In this document: in pieces, positions 1 through 8,399 of the stretch
Layout: every line of letters starts with the position of its first letter
Numbering within the stretch: position 1 is the stretch's first letter
Source of the DNA: DASSFG01 sp035550375
GTDB taxonomy: Bacteria > Planctomycetota > Planctomycetia > Pirellulales > JAICIG01
Assembly: GCA_035550375.1 (NCBI GenBank)
Contig: DASZPH010000019.1
Coordinates: forward strand, 230,255 to 294,254
Length of the DNA stretch: 64,000 bases
Direction of reading: 5' to 3'
Program-made: the position numbers and the translations under genes
Notes under the pieces: generated by a model
What the model saw: only the letters and a program-made list of their open reading frames with translations
The model's database searches: none
What the model was told of the DNA's origin: nothing

Positions 1-2
1 AG

Positions 3-23
3 CCCTCTCCCGGCGGGAGAGGG
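3..23. repeat. Short perfect hairpin repeat (CCCTCTCCC/GGGAGAGGG)
   Basis: Nine-base arms around a GGC loop, directly after the stop codon of the acylase gene. A related palindrome lies at 24134-24176, so this is a dispersed REP-like family. It may act as a weak terminator for the acylase, but no U-run follows it on the minus strand within the window. Confidence 0.6.
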
Positions 24-29
24 GACAGA

Positions 30-2309
30 TTACTTGATCGTCTTGTCCCGAGGCTTCTTCGCCAGACGCGGGGCGTCGTTGCCGCCGCTGGGCCGCTCGC
101 CGGGGTAGTAGCCGCTGGGGGCGCTGGCGAAGACGTCTTCCCAATAAAACAGCTCCGGCTTCAGCTTGTGCTCCGATAAGAGCTTCGCCTGGTCGAAATA
201 ATGCGGAGACCTGGCGTCGCCGCTTGAGCCGAATTGCACGAGCGTCGCTCCGCGCACCCTTTCGCCAAACTCGAACACGCCCACGTAGGTGTAGCCGATC
301 ACGCCGTAGTGCTTGGAAACCGTCTTGACGAAGGGGACGCGGATCGTCGGCGTGTAATACTGGGTGAAAATCATGCCCATCGGCCCGTGCCCGCCGGCGC
401 TGGGCAGACTCGGCAGCCGATCGTCGAAGGGGACGTTCACCAAATCCGCCACGTTGGCGTGCCGCTGGATACGGTACACCTGCCCCCAGGGAACCTGCCA
501 ACTGCCGTGCGTCGATTGCAGGTCGGCCGCGGCCTTGGCCAGCGCCTCGAAGCGGAGCGGCATGCTGTCCGCGAAACGCTCCTTGATCTGCTCCCCCGGG
601 TAGCCTCCGCCGTACATCTCCTGATACCAGGCGACGCAAAGCGTGGCCTGCGTCGAATCGTGCGACGAGCGGCAGTCCCAGTCGAGCAGGTGCTCGACGA
701 AAGGACGCACCTTCTTGGCCAACGACGGGTCGGTTTGTTTCAGCTTTTCGAACTCGCGAGCATAAAGGGGCAGCTCGTGCTGCGCCCAGTAAATCGTGGT
801 GTCGAATGCGGCCGCCTCGAGCTGCTCGAAGGTGACTTCGTGCATGGCGGCCAGGATCTGCCGCGATAACTTAGCCCGGCGCTTGTCGTCGTCCTTGTCT
901 TCTACCATGTAAGCCGGAAAATCGTCGACCTCCGGATTGGCGTCGTGCGTCGTTGTGAACGGCGAGGAATTGCAGTTCTGCACGTAGCCGGCGGCCGGGT
1001 TGGCCAACTGGGGCAGCTCCTCGAGCGGATGAAATCCTTGCCATTCGGTGGCCGGGTCGCTGCCGTCGACCGGCTTGCTCCAGTTGAACTGCGGATCGCG
1101 CCGCGGGATCGTGCCGTTGTACAGAAAGTAGATATCGCCGTGCCGGTCGGCGTAGACGGCGTTCATGATCGGGAAGTGGAGCCCGGCCATGCCCGCCTTG
1201 AAATCGTCCAGGTTTTTGGCCCGCACGAGCTTCTGCATCTGCTTCAGCAGCAGCGACTCTCGCAGGCGGCCGATACGGGCGGCGAGCTGGTGCTGGGCGT
1301 CTTCCTTGGCCACGATCGGCCCGTGGTGCGTTTTGCGGAAGGTATACGTCTTTTCTTTCACGCCGTCGTGCGTCTTGATCTTGATCGGCTCCTGCCACTC
1401 AACGGCCTTTCGATAACCTCCGTCGTAGCGGTAGTGGAGCGGATGGCCCGGATCGTCGAAGGTCTCGCGCCACAAATCGGCGATGTCGGGCTCGTTGGTC
1501 GTAAAACTCCAGCCGCAATCTTCGTTGTGCCCCATCGTCGGCAGCGGACTGCCAAAGAAGGTCGCGCCGGTAAAATTCCAGCCCTCGCCGCTGCGCAAGT
1601 GGGCCTCGTACATCTGGCCGAATCCGAACCACGGCTGGTGAGGATTGGCAAACAGCATGGCGTTACCTGATTTCGTTCGTGCGGGACCGAGGGCCCAGGC
1701 GTTTGAGCCGGTTGCCGCCGCGATCAGCGGGTGGACCCGCGGCATGTAGTTGCTGTGGATGCGCGTATAGCGGAACGTCAGTTCCAACAGCAACTGGCGG
1801 CCGCAGGCCAGCGAGTGCCACGGCTCGAACCGCGTGATCAGCCGCGGCTTGACGTGCGGGTTCTTGGCCAGGTAGTAGTTAAGCCCGGCGGCGAACGCCT
1901 CGCACAACGTCTTCATATCCTGGGGAAGCCGCTCGTAGTCGGCCCGGGCCGTGGGCACGATCTCGAAGGCCCGGTTCAACAGGTCGGAGTTGAGTCCGCT
2001 GGGCCCGTGCGCTTCGGCATACCTGCCCAGGCTCAGCAGGTAGTTGTCTTCGACCTGCCAGAAGTAGTCCTCGGCCTGCGCATAGGCGAAGCCGAACACG
2101 GTGGCCTCGTCGTTGATGCCGTCGATGTGCGGCACGCCGAATCCGTCGCGATAGATGACCACCTGCTGGGCGAGTCGCTCGGCCAGCGAGCCGGCGTCTC
2201 CGGGTGCCTCCGCCCCGGCGCGGGGAGGTGCGTCGAGGTAACCGGCGAAAACGCATGCGACGAGCCAGGAAAGAACCCGCCCGCCCGCCCGAAAGGCTTT
2301 ACAACGCAC
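30..2309 (-). CDS. Penicillin acylase family (S45) N-terminal nucleophile amidohydrolase
   Basis: Secreted Ntn-hydrolase of the penicillin/acyl-homoserine-lactone acylase superfamily, expected to cleave an amide bond in an N-acylated substrate after self-processing into two chains. An N-terminal hydrophobic segment (VLSWLVACVFAG) looks like a signal peptide. The conserved TGSNAW motif supplies the nucleophile Ser (about residue 202 from the chosen start), preceded by the alpha-chain RDGFGVPHI segment and followed by the N-P-H and TMGHNEDCGW motifs. An ATG lies at 2330, but AGGAGGAGG at 2316-2324 sits exactly six bases before a GTG at 2309, so I use the GTG (759 aa). Size is normal for the family. 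It is monocistronic here. Substrate (acyl-homoserine lactone, beta-lactam or lipopeptide) cannot be told from sequence. Confidence 0.88.
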   Translation of the reverse strand: MRCKAFRAGGRVLSWLVACVFAGYLDAPPRAGAEAPGDAGSLAERLAQQVVIYRDGFGVPHIDGINDEATVFGFAYAQAEDYFWQVEDNYLLSLGRYAEAHGPSGLNSDLLNRAFEIVPTARADYERLPQDMKTLCEAFAAGLNYYLAKNPHVKPRLITRFEPWHSLACGRQLLLELTFRYTRIHSNYMPRVHPLIAAATGSNAWALGPARTKSGNAMLFANPHQPWFGFGQMYEAHLRSGEGWNFTGATFFGSPLPTMGHNEDCGWSFTTNEPDIADLWRETFDDPGHPLHYRYDGGYRKAVEWQEPIKIKTHDGVKEKTYTFRKTHHGPIVAKEDAQHQLAARIGRLRESLLLKQMQKLVRAKNLDDFKAGMAGLHFPIMNAVYADRHGDIYFLYNGTIPRRDPQFNWSKPVDGSDPATEWQGFHPLEELPQLANPAAGYVQNCNSSPFTTTHDANPEVDDFPAYMVEDKDDDKRRAKLSRQILAAMHEVTFEQLEAAAFDTTIYWAQHELPLYAREFEKLKQTDPSLAKKVRPFVEHLLDWDCRSSHDSTQATLCVAWYQEMYGGGYPGEQIKERFADSMPLRFEALAKAAADLQSTHGSWQVPWGQVYRIQRHANVADLVNVPFDDRLPSLPSAGGHGPMGMIFTQYYTPTIRVPFVKTVSKHYGVIGYTYVGVFEFGERVRGATLVQFGSSGDARSPHYFDQAKLLSEHKLKPELFYWEDVFASAPSGYYPGERPSGGNDAPRLAKKPRDKTIK

Positions 2310-2315
2310 GGTAGA

Positions 2316-2324
2316 CCTCCTCCT
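2316..2324 (-). promoter_or_regulatory. Strong ribosome binding site that fixes a GTG start
   Basis: AGGAGGAGG followed by six bases and GTG at 2309. It lies inside the reading frame opened by the upstream ATG at 2330, which argues against that ATG. Confidence 0.7.
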
Positions 2325-2437
2325 GAGCATGTCGTGTGCAATTCCCTTACCTAAAGCCGACGGAATGGTAACCGACAGCCGCCAGACGGGACAAGCTCGC
2401 TTGAGATCTGGGGCGATTGGGACGGGGGGGCTGCGCC

Positions 2438-2530
2438 GACACCAAGCGCGAAGCGTGAGCGAGGGAAGTTGCGTCGTGCTCCTCCCTTACGCGTCGCGCT
2501 TGGTGGGGGGCCGGTGAATAATCCGGGCCA
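2438..2530. repeat. Long nested palindrome, family A, copy 1
   Basis: Inner arms CACCAAGCGCGAAGCG and CGCGTCGCGCTTGGTG surround a conserved loop GGAAGTTGCGTCGTGCTCC. The outer right arm GCCGGTGAATAATCCGGGC is present; its left partner is eroded. Other copies are at 7746, 11748, 18217 and 58307. It fills most of the 311-base gap between the acylase and the first devC-like gene; nothing else recognisable lies in that gap. Confidence 0.8.
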
Positions 2531-2620
2531 GCGAGACCCCGTCGTCACCCGGCGTGGAGAACGCCCGTGACGGTCATCGCGTCTCCCCCCGTGAGGCCGT
2601 GATGGGTAACATGTCATTCC

Positions 2621-3763
2621 ATGAAGACCCCGCTGGCCTGGCTCAATCTGGTGCACGATAAGACGCGCACCCTGGTCGCCATCGCGGGCGTGGCGTTCGC
2701 CGTCGTGCTGATGTTGATGCAGCTTGGGTTTCTCAACTCGGTGCGTTTGACCGCGACGCAAATCTACGAGCAGCTCAACTTCGACATCCTCCTGACATCG
2801 CCGCAGTACCAGTCGATTTCGAAGGCGGGCAAGTTCTCTCGCGTGCGACTGTATCAGGCCGCCTCGGTGCCGGGCGTCCGGGACGCCCACCCCGTCTACC
2901 TCGGATTCAATCTCTGGCTGAACCGCGAGAGCGGAAAGGAAGGCGCCTCGCGGCGAGGCATTTTTGTCATCGCCTTTCCACTCGACCAGCGGCCGCTGCG
3001 CATTCCCGAGCTGGCGGGCGAACTCTCCGCGCTCAAGCAGGTCGGCCACGTCTACATGGACCGGTTGTCTCGCAAACAGTTCGGAGACTGGCGGCGGGCG
3101 AGCAATCTTCAGATCGGCGGGACGCAAATCGAAGTTGTGGGCGAGTTTTCGATGGGAACCGGTTTTGGCGCGGACGGCGACGTGGTGACGAGCGACCAGA
3201 CCTTTCTCGCGCTCTTTCCCCAAGACTCGCTGGAGAACGTCAGCCTCGGCCTGGTGCGGACCAAGCCGGGCTTCGACCCGGCCAGGGTCGCCGCCGATTT
3301 GCGTCGCCAGCTTCCGCCGGACGTGCACGTCTGGACGCGGGCCCAGATCGAACAGAGCGAGCGCCAGCATTGGATCATCCGCACCAGCGTCGGGATCATC
3401 TTCGCCCTGGGCGTGCTGATCGGCTTCATCGTGGGGACGGCGATCGTGTACCAGGTGCTGTCGAGCGACATCGCCAACCACCAGGCCGAATACGCGACGC
3501 TCAAGGCGATGGGCTACTCCAACGGCTACCTGGCGAGCGTGGTCCTGCAGCAGGCCCTTTTTCTGGCGGTGCTGGGTTTCCTTCCCGGCTGGGCCATCTC
3601 GTTTGGCCTATATATGATCACCGAGCAGAGCGCCCACATTCCCATGCGAATGGGCCTTGGGCTTTCGTTGTTTATGCTGATCCTCAGCGTCGCCATGTGC
3701 TCCCTGTCGGGCGTCGCCTCGATGCGGAAGGTCAACAGGGCCGACCCGGCCGACCTCTTTTAG
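2621..3763 (+). CDS. DevC-family ABC exporter permease (FtsX/MacB-like), first copy
   Basis: Integral membrane subunit of a DevBCA/MacB-type exporter. It has an N-terminal membrane segment (about 15-37), a large periplasmic domain (about 40-255) and three C-terminal membrane segments (about 262-285, 310-330, 340-365) with the FtsX-domain phrase AEYATLKAMGYSNGYL. The 380-aa length fits DevC. The N-terminus MKTPLAWLNLVHDKTR is nearly repeated in the next gene, so the two are paralogues that probably form a heterodimeric permease. The start has no strong Shine-Dalgarno, but the homology begins here. The ATPase follows the second copy. No DevB-like membrane-fusion protein is in the window. Confidence 0.88.
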   Translation: MKTPLAWLNLVHDKTRTLVAIAGVAFAVVLMLMQLGFLNSVRLTATQIYEQLNFDILLTSPQYQSISKAGKFSRVRLYQAASVPGVRDAHPVYLGFNLWLNRESGKEGASRRGIFVIAFPLDQRPLRIPELAGELSALKQVGHVYMDRLSRKQFGDWRRASNLQIGGTQIEVVGEFSMGTGFGADGDVVTSDQTFLALFPQDSLENVSLGLVRTKPGFDPARVAADLRRQLPPDVHVWTRAQIEQSERQHWIIRTSVGIIFALGVLIGFIVGTAIVYQVLSSDIANHQAEYATLKAMGYSNGYLASVVLQQALFLAVLGFLPGWAISFGLYMITEQSAHIPMRMGLGLSLFMLILSVAMCSLSGVASMRKVNRADPADLF

Positions 3764-3796
3764 GGTTTTACGCGTGACGCTGCCAGTTCAAGAGTT

Positions 3797-3863
3797 TCGC
3801 CTCGAGCCACGTCGTTTCACCGGGAGCCAAAGCCGCCCGGTGAAGCGACCTGGTGCGAGGCGA
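3797..3863. repeat. 67-bp near-perfect palindrome between the two permease genes
   Basis: Three stacked complementary blocks: TCGCCTCG (3797-3804) with CGAGGCGA (3856-3863); CCACGTCG with CGACCTGG (one mismatch); TTCACCGGG (3816-3824) with CCCGGTGAA (3836-3844) around an 11-base loop. In RNA this is a roughly 28-bp stem. It sits in the only sizeable gap of the operon, so it could stabilise or attenuate the transcript between the two permeases. It has no U-run, so it is not a classical terminator. Confidence 0.7.
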
Positions 3864-3895
3864 CGGTGGAGCAACAGGGCGAACGGAGGGCGTCG

Positions 3896-5050
3896 ATGCG
3901 TCGTACTCCTCTAGCCTGGCTGAACCTGACGCACGATCGCCGCCGGCTGGCGCTGGCCCTGGCGGGCATCGGCTTTGCCGTCCTGTTGATGTGCATGGAA
4001 CTATGCTTTCGGCAGGCGCTTTTCGACAGCACGGTCGCCGTGATTCGCCACATGAAGGCCGACCTGGTCATCACCAGCCGTGCCCAGTACACGATCATCG
4101 TGCGAGAAACGTTCGACCGCCTCAGGCTGGCGCAGGCGCTGGGCTGCCCGGCGGTGGCCTCCGCGGCCCCGCTCTATATCGAAACACGGCGTTCCACGCT
4201 GAAGAACCGCAAAACGGGCGAAGCGCTCCCCATCCGCGTCTTGGCCTTCAACCCCGACCGCCCCGTGTTCGACATGCCCGAGGTCGAAAGCCGACTGGCC
4301 GACTTGCGGTTGCCCGACCGGGCCCTCTTCGACGAAAAATCGAAGCAGGAATACGGCGACATCGTGCCCAAGGCGGCACCCATCGAGCTGAGCGGTCACG
4401 ACCTGAAAGTGGTCGGCCTTTTCTCGCTCGGCACCGATTTCGCAAACGATGGCAATTTGATTACCAGCGACGTGACCTACCAACGCCTGTTCCCCACCTT
4501 TACCGGCCAGGATCCGCTCGACCAGGTCGACTTCGGCTTGCTGCGGCTCAAGCCCGGCAGCAACGTGCGCGAGGTGCAGCGTGAGCTGAGCAGCCGATTG
4601 CCCGAAGACGTCACCGTGCTCACCAAGCAGGAATTTGAAAGCCAGGAGCGAAGCTTCTGGGAGACGAGCACGCCCATCGGCTACATCTTCTGGATCGGGA
4701 CGCTGATGGGCTTTATCGTGGGCAGCGTCATCTGTTATCAGATACTTTACACCGACGTGGCCGACCACCTGCCCGAATTCGCGACGCTCAAAGCGATGGG
4801 TTATGCCAACCGCTACTTCATCTGGGTCATTTTGCAGGAAGCCGTGCTGCTTTCGATCTTCGGGTTTGTTCCCGGCGTGATTTCGAGCGAGATCATCTGC
4901 CGCATCGTGGCGATGCTCACGGGGCTTAAAGTCGGCGTCCACGCGGTTACGGCCCTCGTGGTACTGTTGATGAGCGTGGTCATGTGCATCGTGTCGGGAT
5001 CGCTGACGGTGCGCAAGGTGATGGCCGTCGATCCTGCGGAGCTGTTTTGA
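3896..5050 (+). CDS. DevC-family ABC exporter permease, second copy
   Basis: Paralogue of the preceding permease with the same plan: N-terminal membrane segment, extracytoplasmic domain, three C-terminal membrane segments and the phrase EFATLKAMGYANRY. The in-frame ATG at 3866 gives ten extra residues, but ATG 3896 has GGAGG six to seven bases upstream and its MRRTPLAWLNLTHDRRR aligns with the first permease, so I use it (384 aa). The stop codon shares one base with the ATG of the ATPase (TGATG at 5048-5052), which indicates translational coupling. It probably pairs with the first permease around one ATPase dimer. Confidence 0.88.
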   Translation: MRRTPLAWLNLTHDRRRLALALAGIGFAVLLMCMELCFRQALFDSTVAVIRHMKADLVITSRAQYTIIVRETFDRLRLAQALGCPAVASAAPLYIETRRSTLKNRKTGEALPIRVLAFNPDRPVFDMPEVESRLADLRLPDRALFDEKSKQEYGDIVPKAAPIELSGHDLKVVGLFSLGTDFANDGNLITSDVTYQRLFPTFTGQDPLDQVDFGLLRLKPGSNVREVQRELSSRLPEDVTVLTKQEFESQERSFWETSTPIGYIFWIGTLMGFIVGSVICYQILYTDVADHLPEFATLKAMGYANRYFIWVILQEAVLLSIFGFVPGVISSEIICRIVAMLTGLKVGVHAVTALVVLLMSVVMCIVSGSLTVRKVMAVDPAELF

Positions 5051-6225
5051 TGCCGACGATACGGCCAAAAAAACCGGTGGTCGCCGATCCACGACCGGCA
5101 ACGCGCCGCCATGCCCATCTGACCGAATCGAGCGACGACCTGTTCGCCGTCCGCGTCCGGGGCCTCAATCATGTCTTCGGCGAGGGTGAGCTCCGCAAGC
5201 AGGTCCTCTTCGACAATCAACTCGACCTGGCTCGCGGTGAGATCGTGATCATGACCGGCCCCTCGGGGTCGGGCAAAACCACCCTGCTGACCCTCATCGG
5301 CGGCCTGCGCACGGTTCAGGAGGGACACCTCCAGGTGCTAGGACGCGATCTTCACGGCCTGAGCGCCAAGGAACTTGTCAACGTGCGCCGCAACGTGGGG
5401 TTCATCTTTCAGGCGCATAACCTGTTCGACTCTCTGACGGCGATGCAGAACGTCTCGATGTCGATGGAGCTCAAAGGCTACGACCGGGCGGCGATCAGCG
5501 AGCGCGCCGAAGAGATACTCACCACGCTGGGCCTAGGAAAGCGCATTCATTACAAACCGTCTCAGCTTTCGGGCGGCCAGAAGCAGCGTGTGGCGATCGC
5601 CCGGGCGCTGGCCAGCTATCCGCTGCTCGTGCTGGCCGACGAACCGACGGCGGCGCTCGACCGCCAGTCGGGCCGGGACGTGGTCGACCTGTTGCACAAG
5701 TTTGCCAAGGAGAAAGGGTCGACCGTGCTGATGGTGACCCACGACAACCGGATTCTCGACGTGGCCGATCGCATCGTCAACATGGTCGACGGCCGCGTGA
5801 TCTCCGACGTGCTGGTGCAAGAGGCGGCCACCATCACTGACTTCCTGCAGCGAAACGCCCTGTTCAAAAACCTCTCGGCCACCACGCTGGCCGAAGTTGC
5901 CGACAAGATGACGCTCGAGCGGTTCGCCCCGGGCGACGTCGTGATTCGTCAGGGCGAACCGGGCGACAAGCTCTACGTCATCCGTTCGGGCTCGGCCGAA
6001 GTGCTCGTGGCCAGGGAGGGGGAGAGCCGGCAGGTGGCCCGGCTCGGCCAGGGAGACTTCTTCGGCGAAGCGGCCCTTATCAGCGGAGAACCCCGCAACG
6101 CCACGGTGCGCGCCCTCGAGGCCTTGGAAACCTACACGCTTGGCAAGGACGACTTCAAACACGTGATCGAGGCCAGCCCCCCCTTCCACGACGAACTGCG
6201 CCGGGTCCTTTTCGCCAGACAGTAG
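5050..6225 (+). CDS. DevA-family ABC ATPase fused to a cyclic-nucleotide-binding domain
   Basis: ATP-binding subunit of the DevC-type exporter. Walker A GPSGSGKT is at 70-77, the signature LSGGQ at 173-177, Walker B LLVLADEPT at 192-200 and the H-loop His at 231. Residues about 265-391 form an added CAP/cNMP-binding-like domain: NALFKNLSATTLAEVA opens it, and GDFFGEAALISGEPRNATVRA (split over 336-355) matches the phosphate-binding cassette with its Gly-Glu and Arg. DevA proteins normally end near 230-250 aa, so this 391-aa protein is a fusion. The start is the ATG overlapping the permease stop. A TAG-ATG junction links it to the Nramp-like gene. Inference: export is gated by a small ligand such as cAMP or c-di-GMP. 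Confidence 0.9.
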   Translation: MPTIRPKKPVVADPRPATRRHAHLTESSDDLFAVRVRGLNHVFGEGELRKQVLFDNQLDLARGEIVIMTGPSGSGKTTLLTLIGGLRTVQEGHLQVLGRDLHGLSAKELVNVRRNVGFIFQAHNLFDSLTAMQNVSMSMELKGYDRAAISERAEEILTTLGLGKRIHYKPSQLSGGQKQRVAIARALASYPLLVLADEPTAALDRQSGRDVVDLLHKFAKEKGSTVLMVTHDNRILDVADRIVNMVDGRVISDVLVQEAATITDFLQRNALFKNLSATTLAEVADKMTLERFAPGDVVIRQGEPGDKLYVIRSGSAEVLVAREGESRQVARLGQGDFFGEAALISGEPRNATVRALEALETYTLGKDDFKHVIEASPPFHDELRRVLFARQ

Positions 6226-7674
6226 ATGCCTCGTTTTTTCAAGCCGCTTGCCGACTTTCGCTTGTCCGATTTGCCGGCCCCGCCGCGCTCGTTCTGGACG
6301 CTCGCCGGTCCGGGGGCCGTGCTCGTCGGCCTGTCGATCGGGGCGGGCGAGATCATCATTTGGCCCCGCGCCGTGGCCCAGCACGGCGCCGGCATGGTGT
6401 GGGCGGCGCTCGTCGGCGTTTTTCTGCAGCTCTGGGTCAACGTCGAGATCGGCCGCTGGACCGTGGCCACAGGCGAGACGGTTTACACCGGCTTCGCCCG
6501 CGTCTGGCGGGGGTTCGGGCCAATGTTCATCGCGTTCAACGTGCTGGGCTGGCTGATCCCCGGCTGGGCGCAGGCTTCGGGCAGCGCGCTGAAGGCGCTG
6601 CTGGTCGGACCCGATTTCGGGCGCGGAACTTTCTGGGGCTCGCTCACCTGCTGGACGATCGTCACCTTCGGCATCGCGGCGGCCCTTTTGTTTGGGCCCA
6701 AAATGGTCTACCACTCGGTCGAGAAGACGATCGAAGTGCTTGTCGTCATCGTCACGCTGGGCATGGTGAGTGTCGCACTCACGGTGGGAACAGCCGACAA
6801 CTGGCGAGAGCTGGCGCACGGCGCCGTGAACATCGGCCACCGCCCGCCGCAAGTCTCCGCGCGGGAACTGTTCATCTGGATCGTCTTCGCCGGGGCGGGC
6901 GGCACGGCGAACCTCTTCTACACGTTCTATCTGCGGGACAAGAATTTCGGCATGGGGGCCCAGGTTCCCGACCTGGAGAACCCGTTGCGAGGCCGGAACG
7001 AAACCATCCCGGCCACCGGCTTCCGCTTCAGCGACACACCCGAAAACCGCCACCGTTTCGCCGCCTGGCTCGGCTACGTTCGCAAAGACCAGGTGCTTTT
7101 CTTCTGGCTCTTGAACACTTTTACCCTCTTGCTATTCATTTTTGGCGCGCTGGCCGTGCTGCGTCCCTTGGGTGAATTGCCCAACGAGGGAACGCTCATC
7201 TGGGACCAGTCGAAGATCCTCAGCCATGCCTGGGGCAAATGGGGGGCGGTCGGGGAGAAGCTTGGGCAGATCGTGTTTCTTATGGTCGGCGTGGCGACCC
7301 TTTTCAGCACCCAGTTGGCGCTGGTCGACGGCGTGTCGCGTTCGATCTCCGATATTCTCTACACGAACTTCGCCTGGGCGCAGCGGCGCCCCGTGAGCTG
7401 GTGGTACATGGCGATCGCTTTGGGGTGGATGGTCGTGGGCTGCGTCCTTACCTGGTCGATGGAGCATTTCGGCTTCAAAGACCGCGAGTTGGGCGTGCTC
7501 TTTCAGGCGGCCTACATGGGCGGCTTCGCCATGGCCGTCTACGTGCCGCTGACGCTCTACATCAACCTCCGCTATCTGCCCGCGGCGGCCCGGCCGGGAA
7601 TCGGCTCGATCGTGATGATGCTCATCGCCTCGGCGGTTTACATCGGCTTCGCCGTGTCGTCTTTGTTGTCGTAG
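6226..7674 (+). CDS. Nramp-like metal transporter lacking canonical binding motifs
   Basis: Polytopic inner-membrane protein of 482 aa with about eleven hydrophobic segments, matching the Nramp (MntH-type) fold in spacing: GPGAVLVGLSIGAGEII in TM1 and GAGGTANLFYTFYLRDK in TM6. In typical Nramp proteins TM1 carries DPGN and TM6 carries MPH, which bind the divalent metal; here TM1 reads GAGE and TM6 reads TANL. It is therefore a divergent branch and the substrate is open. The ATG follows the stop of the ATPase gene with no gap (TAGATG at 6223-6228), so it belongs to the same operon. Its co-expression with an exporter is unusual. Confidence 0.78.
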   Translation: MPRFFKPLADFRLSDLPAPPRSFWTLAGPGAVLVGLSIGAGEIIIWPRAVAQHGAGMVWAALVGVFLQLWVNVEIGRWTVATGETVYTGFARVWRGFGPMFIAFNVLGWLIPGWAQASGSALKALLVGPDFGRGTFWGSLTCWTIVTFGIAAALLFGPKMVYHSVEKTIEVLVVIVTLGMVSVALTVGTADNWRELAHGAVNIGHRPPQVSARELFIWIVFAGAGGTANLFYTFYLRDKNFGMGAQVPDLENPLRGRNETIPATGFRFSDTPENRHRFAAWLGYVRKDQVLFFWLLNTFTLLLFIFGALAVLRPLGELPNEGTLIWDQSKILSHAWGKWGAVGEKLGQIVFLMVGVATLFSTQLALVDGVSRSISDILYTNFAWAQRRPVSWWYMAIALGWMVVGCVLTWSMEHFGFKDRELGVLFQAAYMGGFAMAVYVPLTLYINLRYLPAAARPGIGSIVMMLIASAVYIGFAVSSLLS

Positions 7675-7745
7675 AGCCCCTCGCGCGGTCCCGCGCCGGC
7701 CAGGTTGCCGCAAAAGGCACCAGCCGTAGGCCTGCGCGCAGACTA

Positions 7746-7836
7746 GGCCGACACCAGGCGCGAAGCGTGAGCGAGGGAAGTTGCGTCGTGCTCCTCGCTT
7801 CTCGCTTGGTTGGAGCCGGTGAATGATCCGGGCTAA
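7746..7836. repeat. Family A palindrome, copy 2
   Basis: Contains the conserved loop GGAAGTTGCGTCGTGCTCC between GCGAAGCGTGAGCGAG and CTCGCTTCTCGC, then GCCGGTGAATGATCCGGGC. It lies downstream of the Nramp-like gene and may end that transcript. Confidence 0.78.
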
Positions 7837-7929
7837 TCGGGGCGAACGGATCGCGTGGCATTCGTTTTGCATCGTCCCGGCGTGCGGGCGATCACGGTAG
7901 AGCGCAGACAATCTTGGAGAAAACGTGCC

Positions 7930-8088
7930 ATGAGCATCGGCGGACCCATGTGGGGCGGCGGCGGAGGTTGGTATCAGCCGACCGGACCTTACGGCCCCTG
8001 GGGAGGTTGCGGTTGCAGCAGCGTATTCATGATCCTCGCCGGCATCCTGCTCGTCATGGGCGGATGCCTGCGTATGTTCGGCCACTAA
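7930..8088 (+). CDS. Small glycine-rich single-pass membrane protein
   Basis: A 52-aa product. A Gly/Trp/Pro-rich head (GGPMWGGGGGWYQPTGPYGP) precedes a Cys pair (CGC) and one hydrophobic segment (SVFMILAGILLVMGGCL). An in-frame extension upstream to 7855 is Arg-rich and unlike this part, and GGAG at 7914-7917 lies before the ATG at 7930, so I use the short form. The next small membrane gene follows after 15 bases and the two may be co-transcribed. I do not recognise a family. The reading frame could be fortuitous. Confidence 0.5.
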   Translation: MSIGGPMWGGGGGWYQPTGPYGPWGGCGCSSVFMILAGILLVMGGCLRMFGH

Positions 8089-8103
8089 CCCGAGGTTATA
8101 GCC

Positions 8104-8388
8104 ATGCGAGCGCTTTGCGGAGCAATCATCACGGCCGGAGCCTTGATCGGTTTGGGGCTCACGGCGGTAGGCTACGGCTTGCGTTACCAGGGGTTTGACG
8201 CGACCGTTAATCCGAGCACGCATCAGATCTACGGCGCGACATCGCTAGCGCTCATCGAGGTGACGCTGCTCATCGCGGTGGTGGTGGGCATCGGCATCGC
8301 CTTCCTGGGGCTCGCGTTTCACCACTACCGCCGGCACCACGAGATGCTGCGGATGGCGCCGCCGGGCGAATCACATCTCGCTGCCTGA
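8104..8388 (+). CDS. Small two-pass membrane protein, function unknown
   Basis: A 94-aa product with two clear membrane segments (AIITAGALIGLGLTAVGYGL near 6-25, and LALIEVTLLIAVVVGIGIAFLGLAF near 40-65), a short extracytoplasmic loop and a basic tail (HHYRRHHE). It follows the glycine-rich small gene by 15 bases and is convergent with the GH32 gene, whose stop lies 12 bases away. No known family is recognised. Confidence 0.55.
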   Translation: MRALCGAIITAGALIGLGLTAVGYGLRYQGFDATVNPSTHQIYGATSLALIEVTLLIAVVVGIGIAFLGLAFHHYRRHHEMLRMAPPGESHLAA

Positions 8389-8399
8389 CGACACGACCG

